Positions 17,206 to 26,955 are shown, numbered from the stretch's first letter. The stretch is DNA of 64,000 nt from an uncultured Paracoccaceae bacterium (GCA_947488605.1 CANKZJ010000003.1:124001-188000), one strand, 5' to 3'. Numbers and translations: made by a program. The notes: generated by a model not told the origin, from the letters alone.

Positions 17206-18114
17206 TTAATGCGTGCGCGCAATCACAAACTGTGCGGCCTCTTTCAACGTATCCGCATCTTCACCATACGGAGATAGCGCATCGCAGGCCTCTTCCACCA
17301 GAGACGCCGCGCGACTTTTCGCCCCATCAAGGCCAAGCAAGGATACAAACGTCGCCTTGCCAGCGGCGGCATCTTTACCCACTGCCTTGCCTACAGTGGC
17401 AACATCGCCTGTTGCATCCAGAACATCATCGGCAATCTGAAACGCGAGGCCAAGAGAGCGGCCATAAATCGACAAGGGCTCTCGCTCCGCTTCTGCCATA
17501 CGCGGACCAACCAGAGCAGCCCACGAGATCAGCGCACCTGTTTTGGCGGCCTGCAAATCCATAACCTGTTCAAGGTTCAATGGGGTCTCGGCCGTCTCTG
17601 CAGCAACATCTGCGGCCTGACCACCCACCATTCCACGGACACCCGACGCATTTGACAATGACATCAACAAGTTCAGCTTTGCACGCGGCTGGCACTCTGC
17701 CTGCACCAGCAATTCGAACGCCAACGCCTGTAAACCATCGCCTGCCAAAACGGCTGTCGCCTCATCCCATTTCTTGTGGACGGTCGGTTGGCCACGGCGC
17801 AGGTCATCATCATCCATGCAGGGCAAATCATCATGGACCAACGAATAGGCGTGAATACATTCAATCGCCGCCGCCGCACCCGCTGCCGCGACCGGGTTTA
17901 TTTCATGCAGCCGGGCGGTCTCTAAAGCCAAAAATGCGCGCAAAGCCTTCCCGCCAGACACGGCATATTGCATCGCCGCGGCGACATCACTGTCGAGCCC
18001 GCTGAGGGCAAAACCAATACGTGCCTCAGCAACCCGCGATGCATGCGTCATCGCCTCTGCCAAAGGACGCCGCTCTAATGCCGCAACGCGGTATGTCTTT
18101 GCCAAATCAACCAT
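17206..18114 (-). CDS. ispA: polyprenyl (farnesyl/geranylgeranyl) diphosphate synthase
   Basis: Chain-elongating prenyltransferase of 302 residues. The first aspartate-rich motif is [14 protein letters not shown] (with the two-residue insertion typical of bacterial short-chain type II FPP synthases), and the second is FQIADDVLD, followed by [32 protein letters not shown] supplies the IPP-binding region. Its first codons overlap xseB by 8 bp. The start ATG 18114 has a weak ribosome site, consistent with coupling; an internal ATG at 18051 with AGAGGC upstream is an alternative. Product chain length cannot be fixed from sequence. Confidence 0.95.
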   Translation of the reverse strand: MVDLAKTYRVAALERRPLAEAMTHASRVAEARIGFALSGLDSDVAAAMQYAVSGGKALRAFLALETARLHEINPVAAAGAAAAIECIHAYSLVHDDLPCMDDDDLRRGQPTVHKKWDEATAVLAGDGLQALAFELLVQAECQPRAKLNLLMSLSNASGVRGMVGGQAADVAAETAETPLNLEQVMDLQAAKTGALISWAALVGPRMAEAEREPLSIYGRSLGLAFQIADDVLDATGDVATVGKAVGKDAAAGKATFVSLLGLDGAKSRAASLVEEACDALSPYGEDADTLKEAAQFVIARTH

Positions 18115-18340
18115 CGAGAGGTGCCGTCCCTTGTGGTGCTCCGCCTTCGCCGAGCGTAATCTTCGCGACCTTCTCTTCGGCCTCTTTCAACTTCGTCTCG
18201 CAGCGCGCTTTCAAAGCCGCACCGCGTTCATAAAGCGCTATACTTTCATCCAACGCGACATCGCCACGTTCTAACTGGCCCACGACCGTTTCCAGCTCTT
18301 TGATCGCATCTTCAAAGCTCATCTCGTCCACTTCGCTCAT
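18107..18340 (-). CDS. xseB: exodeoxyribonuclease VII small subunit
   Basis: 77-residue helical subunit of exonuclease VII, which degrades single-stranded DNA with XseA (not in this window). The family pattern is clear: [41 protein letters not shown] read in two parts, with the conserved ELE.V..LE.G...L..S...YE.G core. It overlaps the HDAC-like gene by ATGA and ispA by 8 bp. The xseB-ispA-dxs order is widely conserved in proteobacteria. Confidence 0.96.
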   Translation of the reverse strand: MSEVDEMSFEDAIKELETVVGQLERGDVALDESIALYERGAALKARCETKLKEAEEKVAKITLGEGGAPQGTAPLDG

Positions 18341-19260
18341 CGGCCTCTTTCCTCCAATACGCTCACATGGGCGGCTGCAGACGCACCCAATGCCTCAAGG
18401 TCATATCCGCCTTCAAGGCTCGATACCACCCGGCCCTGACAATGGCGGTCCGCCAAATCACACAGCCGTTCCGTCACCCATCCGAAATCTTCCGTCGTCA
18501 GATTCATCCCTGCCAATGGATCATCCTTATGTGCATCAAATCCGGCAGAAATAATCAAAAGTTGTGGAGAAAAAGCGTCAACGCGCGGAAATACGACTTT
18601 CTCCATCACATCGCGAAAGGCTTTTGACCCGGTTCCACCCGGCAAAGGCACGTTCAGCACATTATCAACGCCGACCTCATGCGCGGCACCGGTGCCAGGA
18701 TAAAGGGGCGACTGATGTGTGGAACAAAACAGAATGCGCGGATCATCCTCGACCAGATCCTGTGTGCCATTGCCGTGATGGACATCAAAATCAACAATCG
18801 CCACGCGGGTCAGGCCGTGATGCTCCAAAGCATGCTTTGCGCCAACGACAACATTGCCAAAGAAACAAAATCCCATTGCGGTCTGACGTTCTGCGTGATG
18901 ACCCGGTGGACGCACAGCTGCAAAGGCATTCGCCGCCTCACCACCCAGCACCATATCAACAGCATGCACAACACCGCCTGCCGCACGATAGGCCGCTTTC
19001 AACGTCCCAACTGACATATGCGTATCAGCATCGAGCGACCGCCACCCCTCTGCCGGAGCAGCAGCACGGATCGCATCAACATGTGCCTTTGGATGGGCGC
19101 GCAACAGATCGTCTTCGGCTGCAAGTGGGGCCTTCACGCGGTTCAGGTCCAGATCAGCAAGTGCGCCAAGCACTGCATCCAGTCGGGCAACCTGCTCGGG
19201 GTGCCCGGGCGGGGTCACGTGATCAAAGCAGTCTTCATGTGTAATCAATGCAGTTGTCAT
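18337..19260 (-). CDS. histone deacetylase family protein (acetylpolyamine amidohydrolase-like)
   Basis: Zinc-dependent deacetylase-fold protein, 307 residues, the usual size of bacterial class II HDAC-like enzymes. Motifs: [12 protein letters not shown] near the start, [20 protein letters not shown] with the catalytic HH pair, [17 protein letters not shown] for the zinc aspartate/histidine and charge relay, [19 protein letters not shown] and [20 protein letters not shown]. First gene of the operon with xseB, ispA and dxs; the stop overlaps the xseB start (ATGA). The natural substrate (acetyl-polyamine, acetyl-lysine protein, or other amide) is unknown. Confidence 0.93.
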   Translation of the reverse strand: MTTALITHEDCFDHVTPPGHPEQVARLDAVLGALADLDLNRVKAPLAAEDDLLRAHPKAHVDAIRAAAPAEGWRSLDADTHMSVGTLKAAYRAAGGVVHAVDMVLGGEAANAFAAVRPPGHHAERQTAMGFCFFGNVVVGAKHALEHHGLTRVAIVDFDVHHGNGTQDLVEDDPRILFCSTHQSPLYPGTGAAHEVGVDNVLNVPLPGGTGSKAFRDVMEKVVFPRVDAFSPQLLIISAGFDAHKDDPLAGMNLTTEDFGWVTERLCDLADRHCQGRVVSSLEGGYDLEALGASAAAHVSVLEERGR

Positions 19261-19353
19261 AGCGCCAAAGAACCCTTTTCAGCGCTATTCCACAACCTTC
19301 TTCTGTTCAAAAATACCGCAGCCGGAGGCATAAAAGTCAGCGCCCAGCGCGCC

Positions 19354-20055
19354 TTATTCCGGTGCCAGCATATATCCCGCACCGCGCACGGTCTGCAAAT
19401 AACGGGGCTGCTTGGGGTCCACTTCGATCTTGCGGCGCAAACGCGTGATCTGCACATCCACCGCCCGCTCTTGTGTTTGCCCGCCGGACCGGCTCAATTC
19501 TTCAACCAGTTTCGTCCGTGTCACAGCTTCGCCTGGACAGCCCGAAAAGATCCGCATCAACTGACTTTCAGTAGCAGTCAAACGCACCAGCTGATCGCCC
19601 TGCCACATCTCGCCACGCTCGATGTCATACCGCACCGGACCCATATTCAAGACCTTCGGCAAGACAACGGCAGGCTCCGCTGCAGGCACGCGGCGCAAAA
19701 TGGCGTTGATCCTAAGCAGCAATTCCTTCGGCTCGAACGGTTTGGGCAAATAATCATCTGCGCCGGCCTCAAGACCCGTAATCCGGTCATCGGTGCCGCC
19801 TTTGGCCGTCAGCAACATGATGGGCGTTGTGATTGTCTTACGCAGATCACGGCACAGCGACATCCCATCTTCGCCGGGCATCATCACGTCCAGCACAATC
19901 AGGTCAAACTCCAGCCCCGACAAAATCCGTCGCGCATGGGCGGCGTCACGGGCGGTGCTGACCAAAAAACCCGACCGCATCAGGAACTTCTGCAAAAGAC
20001 CTCGAATACGCTCATCATCATCAACAATCAGCAGGTGTGCGTCGTCAGCATTCAT
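19354..20055 (-). CDS. petR: OmpR-type response regulator PetR
   Basis: Two-component response regulator of 233 residues. The receiver domain has acidic DDD near residue 13, the phospho-acceptor aspartate in LIVLDVMMPGEDG and the switch lysine in YLPKPFEPKELL. The winged-helix output domain ends in DVQITRLRRKIEVDPKQPRYLQTVRGAGYM, read as two blocks, typical of OmpR/PhoB. Its ATG overlaps the TGA of the upstream MarR-family gene (ATGA). The MarR-plus-OmpR pair is the same arrangement as petP-petR of Rhodobacter, where it lies upstream of the cytochrome bc1 genes and was reported to be essential. No histidine kinase is adjacent. petABC is not in this window. Confidence 0.88.
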   Translation of the reverse strand: MNADDAHLLIVDDDERIRGLLQKFLMRSGFLVSTARDAAHARRILSGLEFDLIVLDVMMPGEDGMSLCRDLRKTITTPIMLLTAKGGTDDRITGLEAGADDYLPKPFEPKELLLRINAILRRVPAAEPAVVLPKVLNMGPVRYDIERGEMWQGDQLVRLTATESQLMRIFSGCPGEAVTRTKLVEELSRSGGQTQERAVDVQITRLRRKIEVDPKQPRYLQTVRGAGYMLAPE

Positions 20056-20558
20056 TCCGGTCTATCCTTCATCGCCTCGTAATGGTGGCGCGTCTCTTCA
20101 TCCATCATGGCCTCAAGCACCTGCCGAAAGCCAGCCACTGCGGCCGGACCAGCCGCGCGATAAGCCGCGCGCATCCGGTCCCGTTGGGCGTCTGATAATT
20201 CACGTTCCAATGCAGCACCTGACGGGGTCAAATGCAAATGGCGCTCGCGTTTATCTTGTCGGCCCACAGTGCTGGCCACCAAACCGTCTTCGATCAAGGT
20301 GCGCAACACACGATTAAGCGATTGTTTTGTAACGCCAAGGATCGACAGCAGGTTATTGACCGTCGTGCCGGGGCTACGATGAATGAAATGGATCGCCCTG
20401 TGATGCGCGCGACCATATGATTTTTCCGACAAGATGCGATCAGGGTCGGCGGTAAAACCGCGATAGGCGAAAAACATCGCCTCAATTCCTTTGCGCAGCT
20501 GCTCGTCCGTCAGGAACAGCAGGCTTTGCCCCATCTGCGGCTGCAACCCATCACCCAT
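20052..20558 (-). CDS. petP: MarR-family regulator PetP
   Basis: 168-residue winged-helix transcription factor. HHRAIHFIHRSPGTTVNNLLSILGVTKQSL covers the recognition region (seen as consecutive blocks), followed by the wing GLVASTVGRQDKRERHLHLTPSG typical of MarR. GGGAGGAGG lies just before the ATG. It is translationally coupled to petR, so the pair forms one operon divergent from ilvE. Length agrees with Rhodobacter PetP. The ligand and targets are unknown. Confidence 0.87.
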   Translation of the reverse strand: MGDGLQPQMGQSLLFLTDEQLRKGIEAMFFAYRGFTADPDRILSEKSYGRAHHRAIHFIHRSPGTTVNNLLSILGVTKQSLNRVLRTLIEDGLVASTVGRQDKRERHLHLTPSGAALERELSDAQRDRMRAAYRAAGPAAVAGFRQVLEAMMDEETRHHYEAMKDRPE

Positions 20559-20601
20559 GCGCCTCCTCCCTCGTCTTGAACATCACAATACGTCAGCTTT
20601 G

Positions 20602-20630
20602 TTGACATTCCAAGAATCAACTCGTAAGAA
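20602..20630 (+). promoter_or_regulatory. candidate housekeeping promoter of ilvE
   Basis: TTGACA at 20602-20607 is a perfect -35 element, followed after 17 bp by TAAGAA (20625-20630), a weak -10. A GTTGA/TCAAC dyad with an 11-bp spacer (20601-20621) overlaps the -35 and could be a regulator site. It lies 74 bp upstream of the ilvE start. Confidence 0.4.
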
Positions 20631-20704
20631 AATGCAGAAACTACGCAATATTATGTCCGAAACGGACCTATCAGCGTAATAAATGCAAACCGATGGAGGA
20701 TACG

Positions 20705-21574
20705 ATGGCCGGTGCATATGATGACAGAGACGGAAAGATCTGGATGGACGGCCAATTGGTCGACTGGCGCGATGCAAAAGTCCACGTCCTGACACACGCC
20801 ATGCACTACGCCTCGTCCGTGTTTGAGGGCGAACGTTGCTATTCCGGCAAGATCTTCAAGTCGCGCGAGCATTCCGAGCGACTGATCAAATCCGGTCAAC
20901 TCATCGACTTTGAAATCCCCTATACCGTCGACCAAATCGAAGCGGCCAAACAAGCGGCCCTCGACGCAAATGGCCTCACAGACGCTTACGTGCGCCCCGT
21001 CGCATGGCGCGGGTCCGGTGAAGACATGGGTGTCGCTGCGGCGAAAAACCCGGTCCATCTGGCGGTCGCTGTTTGGGAATGGGGCAACTATTATGGCGAC
21101 GCCAAGATGAAGGGCGCCAAGCTCGACATCGCAAAATGGAAACGGCCCAGCCCCGAAACCGCGCCATCACAGGCCAAGGCAGCCGGTCTTTACATGATCG
21201 CAACCATGTCCAAGCACGCCGCCGAAGCCAAAGGCTGTTCCGACGCAATGATGTTCGATTATCGCGGCTATATCGCTGAGGCGACAGGCGCGAATATCTT
21301 CTTCGTCAAGAATGGCGAAGTGCACACGCCAAAAGCTGATGCTTTCCTTAACGGGATCACCCGGCAGACCGTGATCGGGATGCTACGTGACAAAGGCCTG
21401 ACTGTGAACGAACGGGTCATCATGCCAGAAGAGCTTGAAAGCTTTGAGCAATGTTGGCTGACCGGCACAGCTGCAGAAGTGACGCCGGTTGGTCAAATCG
21501 GCGACTACAACTTTGAAGTTGGTGCCATCACCCGCGAGATTTCCGAAGACTACGAAAAGCTCGTCCGCGCGTAA
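20705..21574 (+). CDS. ilvE: branched-chain amino acid aminotransferase
   Basis: Fold-type IV PLP enzyme of 289 residues that transfers the amino group between glutamate and branched-chain 2-keto acids, in the last step of Ile/Leu/Val synthesis. HAMHYASSVFEGERCY and VRPVAWRGSGEDMGV are family blocks; the PLP lysine is K158 in QAKAAGLY, and GYIAEATGANIFFVKNGEV and TPKADAFLNGITRQTVIG follow. ATG 20705 is chosen for the GGAGG 6 bases before it, rather than the in-frame ATG 12 bp earlier that lies inside that site. Transcribed alone and closed by a strong terminator. Confidence 0.95.
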   Translation: MAGAYDDRDGKIWMDGQLVDWRDAKVHVLTHAMHYASSVFEGERCYSGKIFKSREHSERLIKSGQLIDFEIPYTVDQIEAAKQAALDANGLTDAYVRPVAWRGSGEDMGVAAAKNPVHLAVAVWEWGNYYGDAKMKGAKLDIAKWKRPSPETAPSQAKAAGLYMIATMSKHAAEAKGCSDAMMFDYRGYIAEATGANIFFVKNGEVHTPKADAFLNGITRQTVIGMLRDKGLTVNERVIMPEELESFEQCWLTGTAAEVTPVGQIGDYNFEVGAITREISEDYEKLVRA

Positions 21575-21591
21575 AAACGAAAAAACGCTTG

Positions 21592-21618
21592 AAAAGGGGC
21601 ACTCTGGTGCCCCTTTTT
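21592..21618 (+). terminator. Rho-independent terminator of ilvE
   Basis: Perfect 11-bp stem AAAAGGGGCAC / GTGCCCCTTTT around a 4-base loop, running into a T tract, 18 bp after the ilvE stop codon. Confidence 0.9.
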
Positions 21619-21620
21619 GT

Positions 21621-21806
21621 TTAGGTCTGTGGGTTCCGCGCAAGATTTGCGAATGATTTCATACGCTGACCATGCAACCGCGCACGATTGCGGCGCTGCA
21701 ATGCCAATGTTGCTAGATTTGGCTTGTCTGCTTTTTCAATCCGGGTCGCACGCAGAAGCCGCCCATCTGATCTGGTCTTTGGTCTGTCCAAAACATGTTT
21801 TGTCAT
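21621..21806 (-). CDS. small strongly basic protein, unknown
   Basis: 61-residue reading frame rich in arginine and lysine (RPKTRSDGRLLRATRIEKADK; LALQRRNRARLHGQRMKSF), with no membrane segment. A very good ribosome site, GGAGGATGAG, sits directly before the ATG, which is the main reason to accept it. It ends 3 bp beyond the ilvE terminator, so it is convergent with ilvE. I do not recognise a family; a nucleic-acid-binding role would fit the charge but is only a guess. It could still be spurious. Confidence 0.5.
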   Translation of the reverse strand: MTKHVLDRPKTRSDGRLLRATRIEKADKPNLATLALQRRNRARLHGQRMKSFANLARNPQT

Positions 21807-22025
21807 CTCATCCTCCGATCTGAGAGACCACTATAGCATAAAGCCATAGATTCGCGCCAACTCCTGAAATCACGCTGTCTTGTGGCTATTTCGAGAGCCG
21901 CAACAAAAGTGGATTTTCGCCAAAACTGTATCATATTACCGGGTATAAAGCGCCGCACCATGTGCGGTGATGACAAACTTAGGTCCGTTTTGAGTGCTAT
22001 GATCAATCAGTAATAAGTTAGAAAC

Positions 22026-22661
22026 ATGATGGTCTCTCCCGACAATCCCAGCCCCACACCACTCAATGACAAGCCAAAGATAACTGAAAGTGAGATCATC
22101 TTGCGCCGCGTGCTCAAGTCCTCGCCTCAGTCTCTTTGGCTTGACACCATCCGGCGTGCGCGCGGGCCAGAACATGATGGCCTTGTCTATTGGATGCTTA
22201 ACCAGACAGAATGCGACTTTGCGGTCGCCGTCCATGCATTCTATCGCAGTAATCCGACTCAGCATCTTGATGATCCGCGGCCACTTCCGGCGCGCCCAGG
22301 TCCATCACAATTGTTCGCGTTGCTCCTTTTGAACTGGGATACAGGATCTTATAGAACGCACCGGCTGAAGGTCGAAAAAGTCGATGCCGATCCAAGACAG
22401 ATCGCCCGCATCAACCAAAAGATCATGGCACGTCCGCGTGGGGCTTTGCCATTTACAATTCCGGCGCGATTTCTGGAACCAACCGGCGGGGCAAGCGTAC
22501 CGGTCCCGCCTTATATGTCGCCCGAAGAGGCGTGGCATCTTTGGCCACTTTACGACGATCTGAAACTCGATGTGCCGGATACACCGCCAGGCATCCGCCG
22601 CAAAATCGCCAAGGCCAAGGGCTTCTTTAGAAAAATCGGTCGCCGCACCGGCATGATCTAG
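22026..22661 (+). CDS. hypothetical protein, possibly DUF4274-like
   Basis: 211-residue soluble protein. The part DGLVYWMLNQTECDFAVAVHAF resembles the DUF4274 pattern, in which a tryptophan-rich helix is followed by P/T-x-C-D and a run ending in aromatic residues; the match is from pattern memory. The second half is proline-rich (PFTIPARFLEPTGG; PPYMSPEEAWHLWP) and the C-terminus is very basic (IRRKIAKAKGFFRKIGRR). No signal peptide. Starts with two adjacent ATGs and a weak ribosome site; the stop overlaps the convergent DMT transporter gene by 4 bp. Function unknown. Confidence 0.65.
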   Translation: MMVSPDNPSPTPLNDKPKITESEIILRRVLKSSPQSLWLDTIRRARGPEHDGLVYWMLNQTECDFAVAVHAFYRSNPTQHLDDPRPLPARPGPSQLFALLLLNWDTGSYRTHRLKVEKVDADPRQIARINQKIMARPRGALPFTIPARFLEPTGGASVPVPPYMSPEEAWHLWPLYDDLKLDVPDTPPGIRRKIAKAKGFFRKIGRRTGMI

Positions 22662-23578
22662 GCTCCGATATTACCAGTCGCCTTGCGTTGTTGTGCGCGC
22701 TGCAAACCCAATTTACGTTCCCGCCAGATAATAAGCACGCCAGCCGTAATCACGATCCCCGCGCCGATCAGCATTGTTCCGGTCGGCACCTCATCAAAGA
22801 TGAAATATCCGATCAGTAACGCAAGCAGCATCGACGTGTAATCGAACGGCGCCACCAAAGACGCATCCGCATAACGGTAGCTGGACGTCAGCAGGATCTG
22901 CCCGATCCCACCCAAAAGCCCTGCCATCACCAACATCAATGCCATTTGCCAACTTGGGATCACCCACCCCCAGGGCAAGGTGAAAAGCGCCATGATCGAG
23001 GATGTAATCGTAAACCAAAATACAATCGCGGCGGTGCTTTCCGTGGCCACAAGCTTGCGCACAAAGACCTGCGCCAAAGCGGCCAAAACCGCACCCATCA
23101 AAACCACAATCGCACCCAGCGTTTCCGAGCTGTTCATCGACGCTCCAACCGACAATCGGGGTGACAAGACGATCAAGACACCAACCATGCCCAGCGCTAC
23201 TGCCGACAGACGAAACGCGCGCACTTCCTCGTTCAGAAACATCGCCGCAAAGACAACAACCAAAAGCGGGGCGGCGTACCCAATCGCGGTCACTTCAGGC
23301 AGCGGCAGCAATCCTAGACCCGTAAACCCAAGACCCATCGCCGATGTCCCGACCAAACCACGCCAGAAATGCCCCAAGGGATTTTTCGTTTTCCAACCAT
23401 TTCGAAGCTCATGGCGGATCGCCAACCATCCCAAAATGATAGGCAAAGCAAAGAATGACCGAAAGAATACTGCCTGCCCCGGCGGCACATCACCAGAGGC
23501 AGCTTTGACCAGACTGGCCATCCCCATGAACATGCAAACCGACATAACTTTGAAAATGATGCCACGTAGCGGCTGCAT
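22658..23578 (-). CDS. DMT-superfamily transporter (EamA family)
   Basis: Ten-helix inner-membrane exporter of 306 residues made of two EamA repeats. The first repeat shows GDVPPGQAVFFRSFFALPIIL, a conserved EamA signature, and the second ends in LVAPFDYTSMLLALLIGYFIFDEVPTGTM (given in part). A basic tail RERKLGLQRAQQRK follows the last helix. ATG 23578 is preferred because GAGGGA precedes it and the extra upstream 20 residues are cysteine- and arginine-rich and unlike the family. Exported metabolite unknown. Divergent from the desaturase gene. Confidence 0.9.
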   Translation of the reverse strand: MQPLRGIIFKVMSVCMFMGMASLVKAASGDVPPGQAVFFRSFFALPIILGWLAIRHELRNGWKTKNPLGHFWRGLVGTSAMGLGFTGLGLLPLPEVTAIGYAAPLLVVVFAAMFLNEEVRAFRLSAVALGMVGVLIVLSPRLSVGASMNSSETLGAIVVLMGAVLAALAQVFVRKLVATESTAAIVFWFTITSSIMALFTLPWGWVIPSWQMALMLVMAGLLGGIGQILLTSSYRYADASLVAPFDYTSMLLALLIGYFIFDEVPTGTMLIGAGIVITAGVLIIWRERKLGLQRAQQRKATGNIGA

Positions 23579-23693
23579 AATTGTCCCTCTTCTAAGGCAC
23601 ACTATGCCGCGACATAAACACATTGAAGCCTTTTTCACTTGCTAAAAGTTGACGTTAGGGTATCCGAACTCAACCTTATCTAAGAAGCTTTGT

Positions 23694-24719
23694 ATGCAAG
23701 ACAAAAATCAGACCCCCGCAAACATGACCCCCCGCGACTGGGTTCAGATTTTAGCAAAATACCGTGATCCAAGCAGCGTCCGCAGTAGCTTCGAGTTGGC
23801 AATCAGCTTGATCCCCTTCGTCGTTCTTTGGATTCTGGCATGTTGGGTTGCGCAATATAGCTATGTTGCGGCTTTCTTGATTTCCGCGATGAACGGCTTG
23901 TTCTTGTTGCGTTTGTTTTGCATTCAACATGATTGTGGCCATGGGTCCTTCTACGGCAACCGCAATGTCAGTGACTGGGTCGGGCGCGCGCTTGGTGTAG
24001 TGACACTTACCCCATACGACGTTTGGCGGCGCACGCATTCCATCCACCACAGTCACGCTGGCGATCTTGATCAGCGCGGCATCGGTGATGTGATGACGCT
24101 GACGGTTGAAGAATACCACCAGCGCACTGCATTCGGTCGCTTCCTTTACCGCGCCTACCGACACCCATTCGTGATGTTTGGCCTCGGCCCAACGTATCTG
24201 TTTTTCTTGCAAAATCGGCTCCCATTGGGCCTGATGAACCAAGGTCGCAAATACTGGATCAGCGCGATGGGCACCAATGCAGCCATCGTTACTATCCTTG
24301 GCACAATCATATACTTTGGCGGGTTTCAGGCGCTTTTCTTGGTCTTCCTGCCGACCACGCTGATCGCCGCGTCAATTGGTGTTTGGCTGTTCTACGTCCA
24401 ACACCAGTTTGAAACGACCCACTGGGAACAAAAAGAAGACTGGCAAGTACACGAAGCCGCCCTGCACGGTAGTTCGCACTATGACCTGCCGCCGATCTTG
24501 CGCTGGTTCACCGCCAACATCGGCATCCACCATGTACACCACCTTTACAGCCGGATCCCGTTCTACCGGCTGACAGAGGTCCTGCGCGACCACAATGAAC
24601 TGGTTGAAGTCAGCCGCATGACAATCGCCCAAAGCATCAAATGCGCTAGTCTTGATCTATGGGACGAAAAGTCAAAGCGTCTGATTTCGTTCGCAGCAGC
24701 GCACAAGCTGGCCGCTTAA
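23694..24719 (+). CDS. membrane fatty acid desaturase
   Basis: Integral-membrane di-iron desaturase of 341 residues. The three histidine boxes are complete: HDCGHGSFYG, HSIHHSHAGD (within RRTHSIHHSH) and HHVHHLYSRIPFYR. Hydrophobic segments precede the first box and lie between the second and third. ATG 23694 is chosen with AAGAAG upstream; a start 45 bp earlier is possible. The order and spacing of boxes match omega-type acyl-lipid desaturases of bacteria, but carotenoid or other lipid substrates share this fold. Convergent with the sugar dehydrogenase gene, overlapping it by 4 bp at the stops. Confidence 0.9.
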   Translation: MQDKNQTPANMTPRDWVQILAKYRDPSSVRSSFELAISLIPFVVLWILACWVAQYSYVAAFLISAMNGLFLLRLFCIQHDCGHGSFYGNRNVSDWVGRALGVVTLTPYDVWRRTHSIHHSHAGDLDQRGIGDVMTLTVEEYHQRTAFGRFLYRAYRHPFVMFGLGPTYLFFLQNRLPLGLMNQGRKYWISAMGTNAAIVTILGTIIYFGGFQALFLVFLPTTLIAASIGVWLFYVQHQFETTHWEQKEDWQVHEAALHGSSHYDLPPILRWFTANIGIHHVHHLYSRIPFYRLTEVLRDHNELVEVSRMTIAQSIKCASLDLWDEKSKRLISFAAAHKLAA

Positions 24720-25864
24720 CCCGGCGTCACGCGCAAGACTTCACCGCCATCCAACAATACCAGAACGGCACCGTCATCCAGGACTTCAACGTCCCGGATG
24801 CGGCCCACATCTGTCAGCATGCGCTCTTCCCCAACGACGCGCCCGCCCTGCATTTTCAAGCGGACCAGACCACCGGGGTTCAGCGACGCGATCAACAGAT
24901 CACCCTGCCAATCGGCATAAGGGCCATCATAAAACATCATGCCCCCCGGCGCGATCACGGGGTCCCAATAATAAACCGGCTCCTCAAACCCAGCGGCACG
25001 CGCAGCACCCTGACCAACATCAGACCCACGATAGTTGATCCCGTAACTGACCACCGGCCAACCATAATTAAGGCCCACCTGTGGTTGGTTCAGCTCATCG
25101 CCGCCACGTGGGCCATGCTCTATCGTCCAAAGGCCACCCGGCCCAATCGCCGCGCCTTGCATATTGCGGTGACCCAAAGACCAGACCTGATCATTCCCGT
25201 CACGACCCACAAAAGGATTGTCTGACGGGACTGTGCCATCCGCATTGATCCGAATAACCTTGCCATGGGTTGTCTCAATGTCCTGCACAAGCCTACCACT
25301 GTCGCCCGCACCGCGATCACCCGTCGTGATCCAAACGGTGCCATCTGGCATAGGAATAATCCGGCTGCCAAAATGGCGACCGTTTCGGGCTGGATTATCT
25401 TGAACAAAGATATCTGCCACATCGCTCAGCGTGCCATCAGTTGCCAACACACCGCGCGCAGCAGCAGTCACAAGTCCACCGCGAACACTTTTTGAATAGG
25501 TCCAGAACACTGTGCGATCCTGCGCAAAGGTTGCAGACACCGCCACATCAAGTAGGCCACCTTGTCCTTGCGCGGCAACATCCGGCAGACCCTGCAAAGG
25601 GCGTGTCAAACTGCCATCAGCATTGATCACACGAAGGTCACCCGGTTTTTCCGTCACCAGGAACTGCCCCTTCCCAAGTGGCGCAATACCCCAAGGGCTA
25701 TCAAGCCCATCTGCAAACACCTCGACACTGATCGGTGTGCGCGCCATCTCAGGGGCACGGGTCTGTTCGGCAAACGCGGGCGCAAAATCAGCGTTCGCTG
25801 GTCCTTGCGCAACCTCAGCCAACGCCATGGTAGGAAACATCATCAAAGCAAAAATGCGGATCAT
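24716..25864 (-). CDS. PQQ-dependent sugar dehydrogenase (soluble glucose/sorbosone dehydrogenase family)
   Basis: Periplasmic six-bladed beta-propeller of 382 residues. It starts with a signal peptide ([18 protein letters not shown]). Family blocks are [103 protein letters not shown] (in part) and [22 protein letters not shown] precedes the ATG, which overlaps the queG stop (ATGA). Whether the protein really binds PQQ is not proven by sequence, as many relatives (YliI type) have weak activity. Pairing with queG is probably not functional. Confidence 0.9.
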   Translation of the reverse strand: MIRIFALMMFPTMALAEVAQGPANADFAPAFAEQTRAPEMARTPISVEVFADGLDSPWGIAPLGKGQFLVTEKPGDLRVINADGSLTRPLQGLPDVAAQGQGGLLDVAVSATFAQDRTVFWTYSKSVRGGLVTAAARGVLATDGTLSDVADIFVQDNPARNGRHFGSRIIPMPDGTVWITTGDRGAGDSGRLVQDIETTHGKVIRINADGTVPSDNPFVGRDGNDQVWSLGHRNMQGAAIGPGGLWTIEHGPRGGDELNQPQVGLNYGWPVVSYGINYRGSDVGQGAARAAGFEEPVYYWDPVIAPGGMMFYDGPYADWQGDLLIASLNPGGLVRLKMQGGRVVGEERMLTDVGRIRDVEVLDDGAVLVLLDGGEVLRVTPG

Positions 25865-26910
25865 TGGTGGTCCTCCTTTAACCTTAAGATAGCCCAGCGT
25901 GCCGCATCGGCCACCGCCGGATCAGGATCATCAACCAAAGGTGAAACGGCAGCCACCAATGCCGGATCACCTGAATTACCAATCGCATAAGCCACATTGC
26001 GTACAAACCGGTTCCGGCCAATCCGCTTGATAGGCGACCCTGAAAACAGCGCACGAAAACCCGCATCATCCAGCTTTGCCAATTCCGCCAACGGCGGGGC
26101 CAGTAAGTCATCGCGCGCCGCCAACCGCGCATCACGCCCTTCTTTGGCAAACTTGTTCCAAGGGCAAACCGCCAGACAATCATCGCAACCGTAAATACGG
26201 TTCCCCATCAGACCGCGCAGATCAGGATCAACCGGGCCCTTATGCTCAATCGTTAGATATGAAATGCAGCGCCGCGCATCCAACCGATAAGGGGCGGGAA
26301 AAGCAGCCGTGGGGCAAATATCCAAACAGGCCGTACAAGACCCGCAATGGCTGACATCCGGCGTATCAGGTTCCATCGCAATCGTCGTAAAAATCGCCCC
26401 TAGAAAAAACCAATTTCCCAAATCGCGGCTGAGCAAATTGGTGTGCTTGCCTTGCCACCCAAGCCCCGCCGCCTGCGCCAGCGGCTTTTCCATGACAGGT
26501 GCCGTGTCCACAAAGACTTTGATCTCGGCGCCCGGCGATTGCTCAATCAACCAACGCCCCACGCGCTTCAAGCGCTTCTTCACCACATCATGATAATCAC
26601 GGTTCCGCGCATAGACGCTGATCGCTGCCCGGTCCCGCTCTTGCAGCACCGCCAAGGGATCATGTTCAGGCGTATAAGGTTCTGCCAACATAATGACGGA
26701 CTTCGCCTGCGGCCAAAGTGCCGTCGGATCACCGCGCCACGCCATGCGCTCTGCCATCCAGCCCATCTGTCCGTGCATGCCTTCATCCACAAAAGTCTGC
26801 AATCGTGCGGGCAATTCCGGCAAAGCATCCGGTGCACAAACACCAACCGAGGCAAACCCCGCCTCTTGCGCGAAAGACATCAACTGCTCTTTCAGGCTTC
26901 TTTCGTTCAT
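25861..26910 (-). CDS. queG: epoxyqueuosine reductase
   Basis: Last step of tRNA queuosine synthesis, reducing epoxyqueuosine with a cobalamin and two 4Fe-4S clusters. It has 349 residues. The N-terminal cobalamin-binding half includes [16 protein letters not shown] and [21 protein letters not shown]; the clusters are [16 protein letters not shown] and [16 protein letters not shown], and the C-terminus has a short HEAT-like repeat ([31 protein letters not shown]). GAGGT precedes the ATG. It is followed by the sugar dehydrogenase (ATGA overlap) and preceded by the GST gene with a strong GC hairpin in the gap. Confidence 0.95.
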   Translation of the reverse strand: MNERSLKEQLMSFAQEAGFASVGVCAPDALPELPARLQTFVDEGMHGQMGWMAERMAWRGDPTALWPQAKSVIMLAEPYTPEHDPLAVLQERDRAAISVYARNRDYHDVVKKRLKRVGRWLIEQSPGAEIKVFVDTAPVMEKPLAQAAGLGWQGKHTNLLSRDLGNWFFLGAIFTTIAMEPDTPDVSHCGSCTACLDICPTAAFPAPYRLDARRCISYLTIEHKGPVDPDLRGLMGNRIYGCDDCLAVCPWNKFAKEGRDARLAARDDLLAPPLAELAKLDDAGFRALFSGSPIKRIGRNRFVRNVAYAIGNSGDPALVAAVSPLVDDPDPAVADAARWAILRLKEDHQ

Positions 26911-26939
26911 AAATACCTCGGGGAGAAGCCCGCAGGGAT

Positions 26940-26955
26940 GGGGGGCTGGCCCCCC
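26940..26955 (-). terminator. GC hairpin after the glutathione transferase gene
   Basis: Six G:C pairs around a CTGG/CCAG loop, directly after the GST stop codon and 30 bp before queG. There is no T tract, so it may be a weak terminator, an mRNA-stabilising stem or a read-through structure. Confidence 0.4.

Noticed and set aside
21803-22006. A 67-codon minus-strand frame upstream of the basic microprotein
   Set aside because: No ribosome site, biased composition and no similarity that I recognise.
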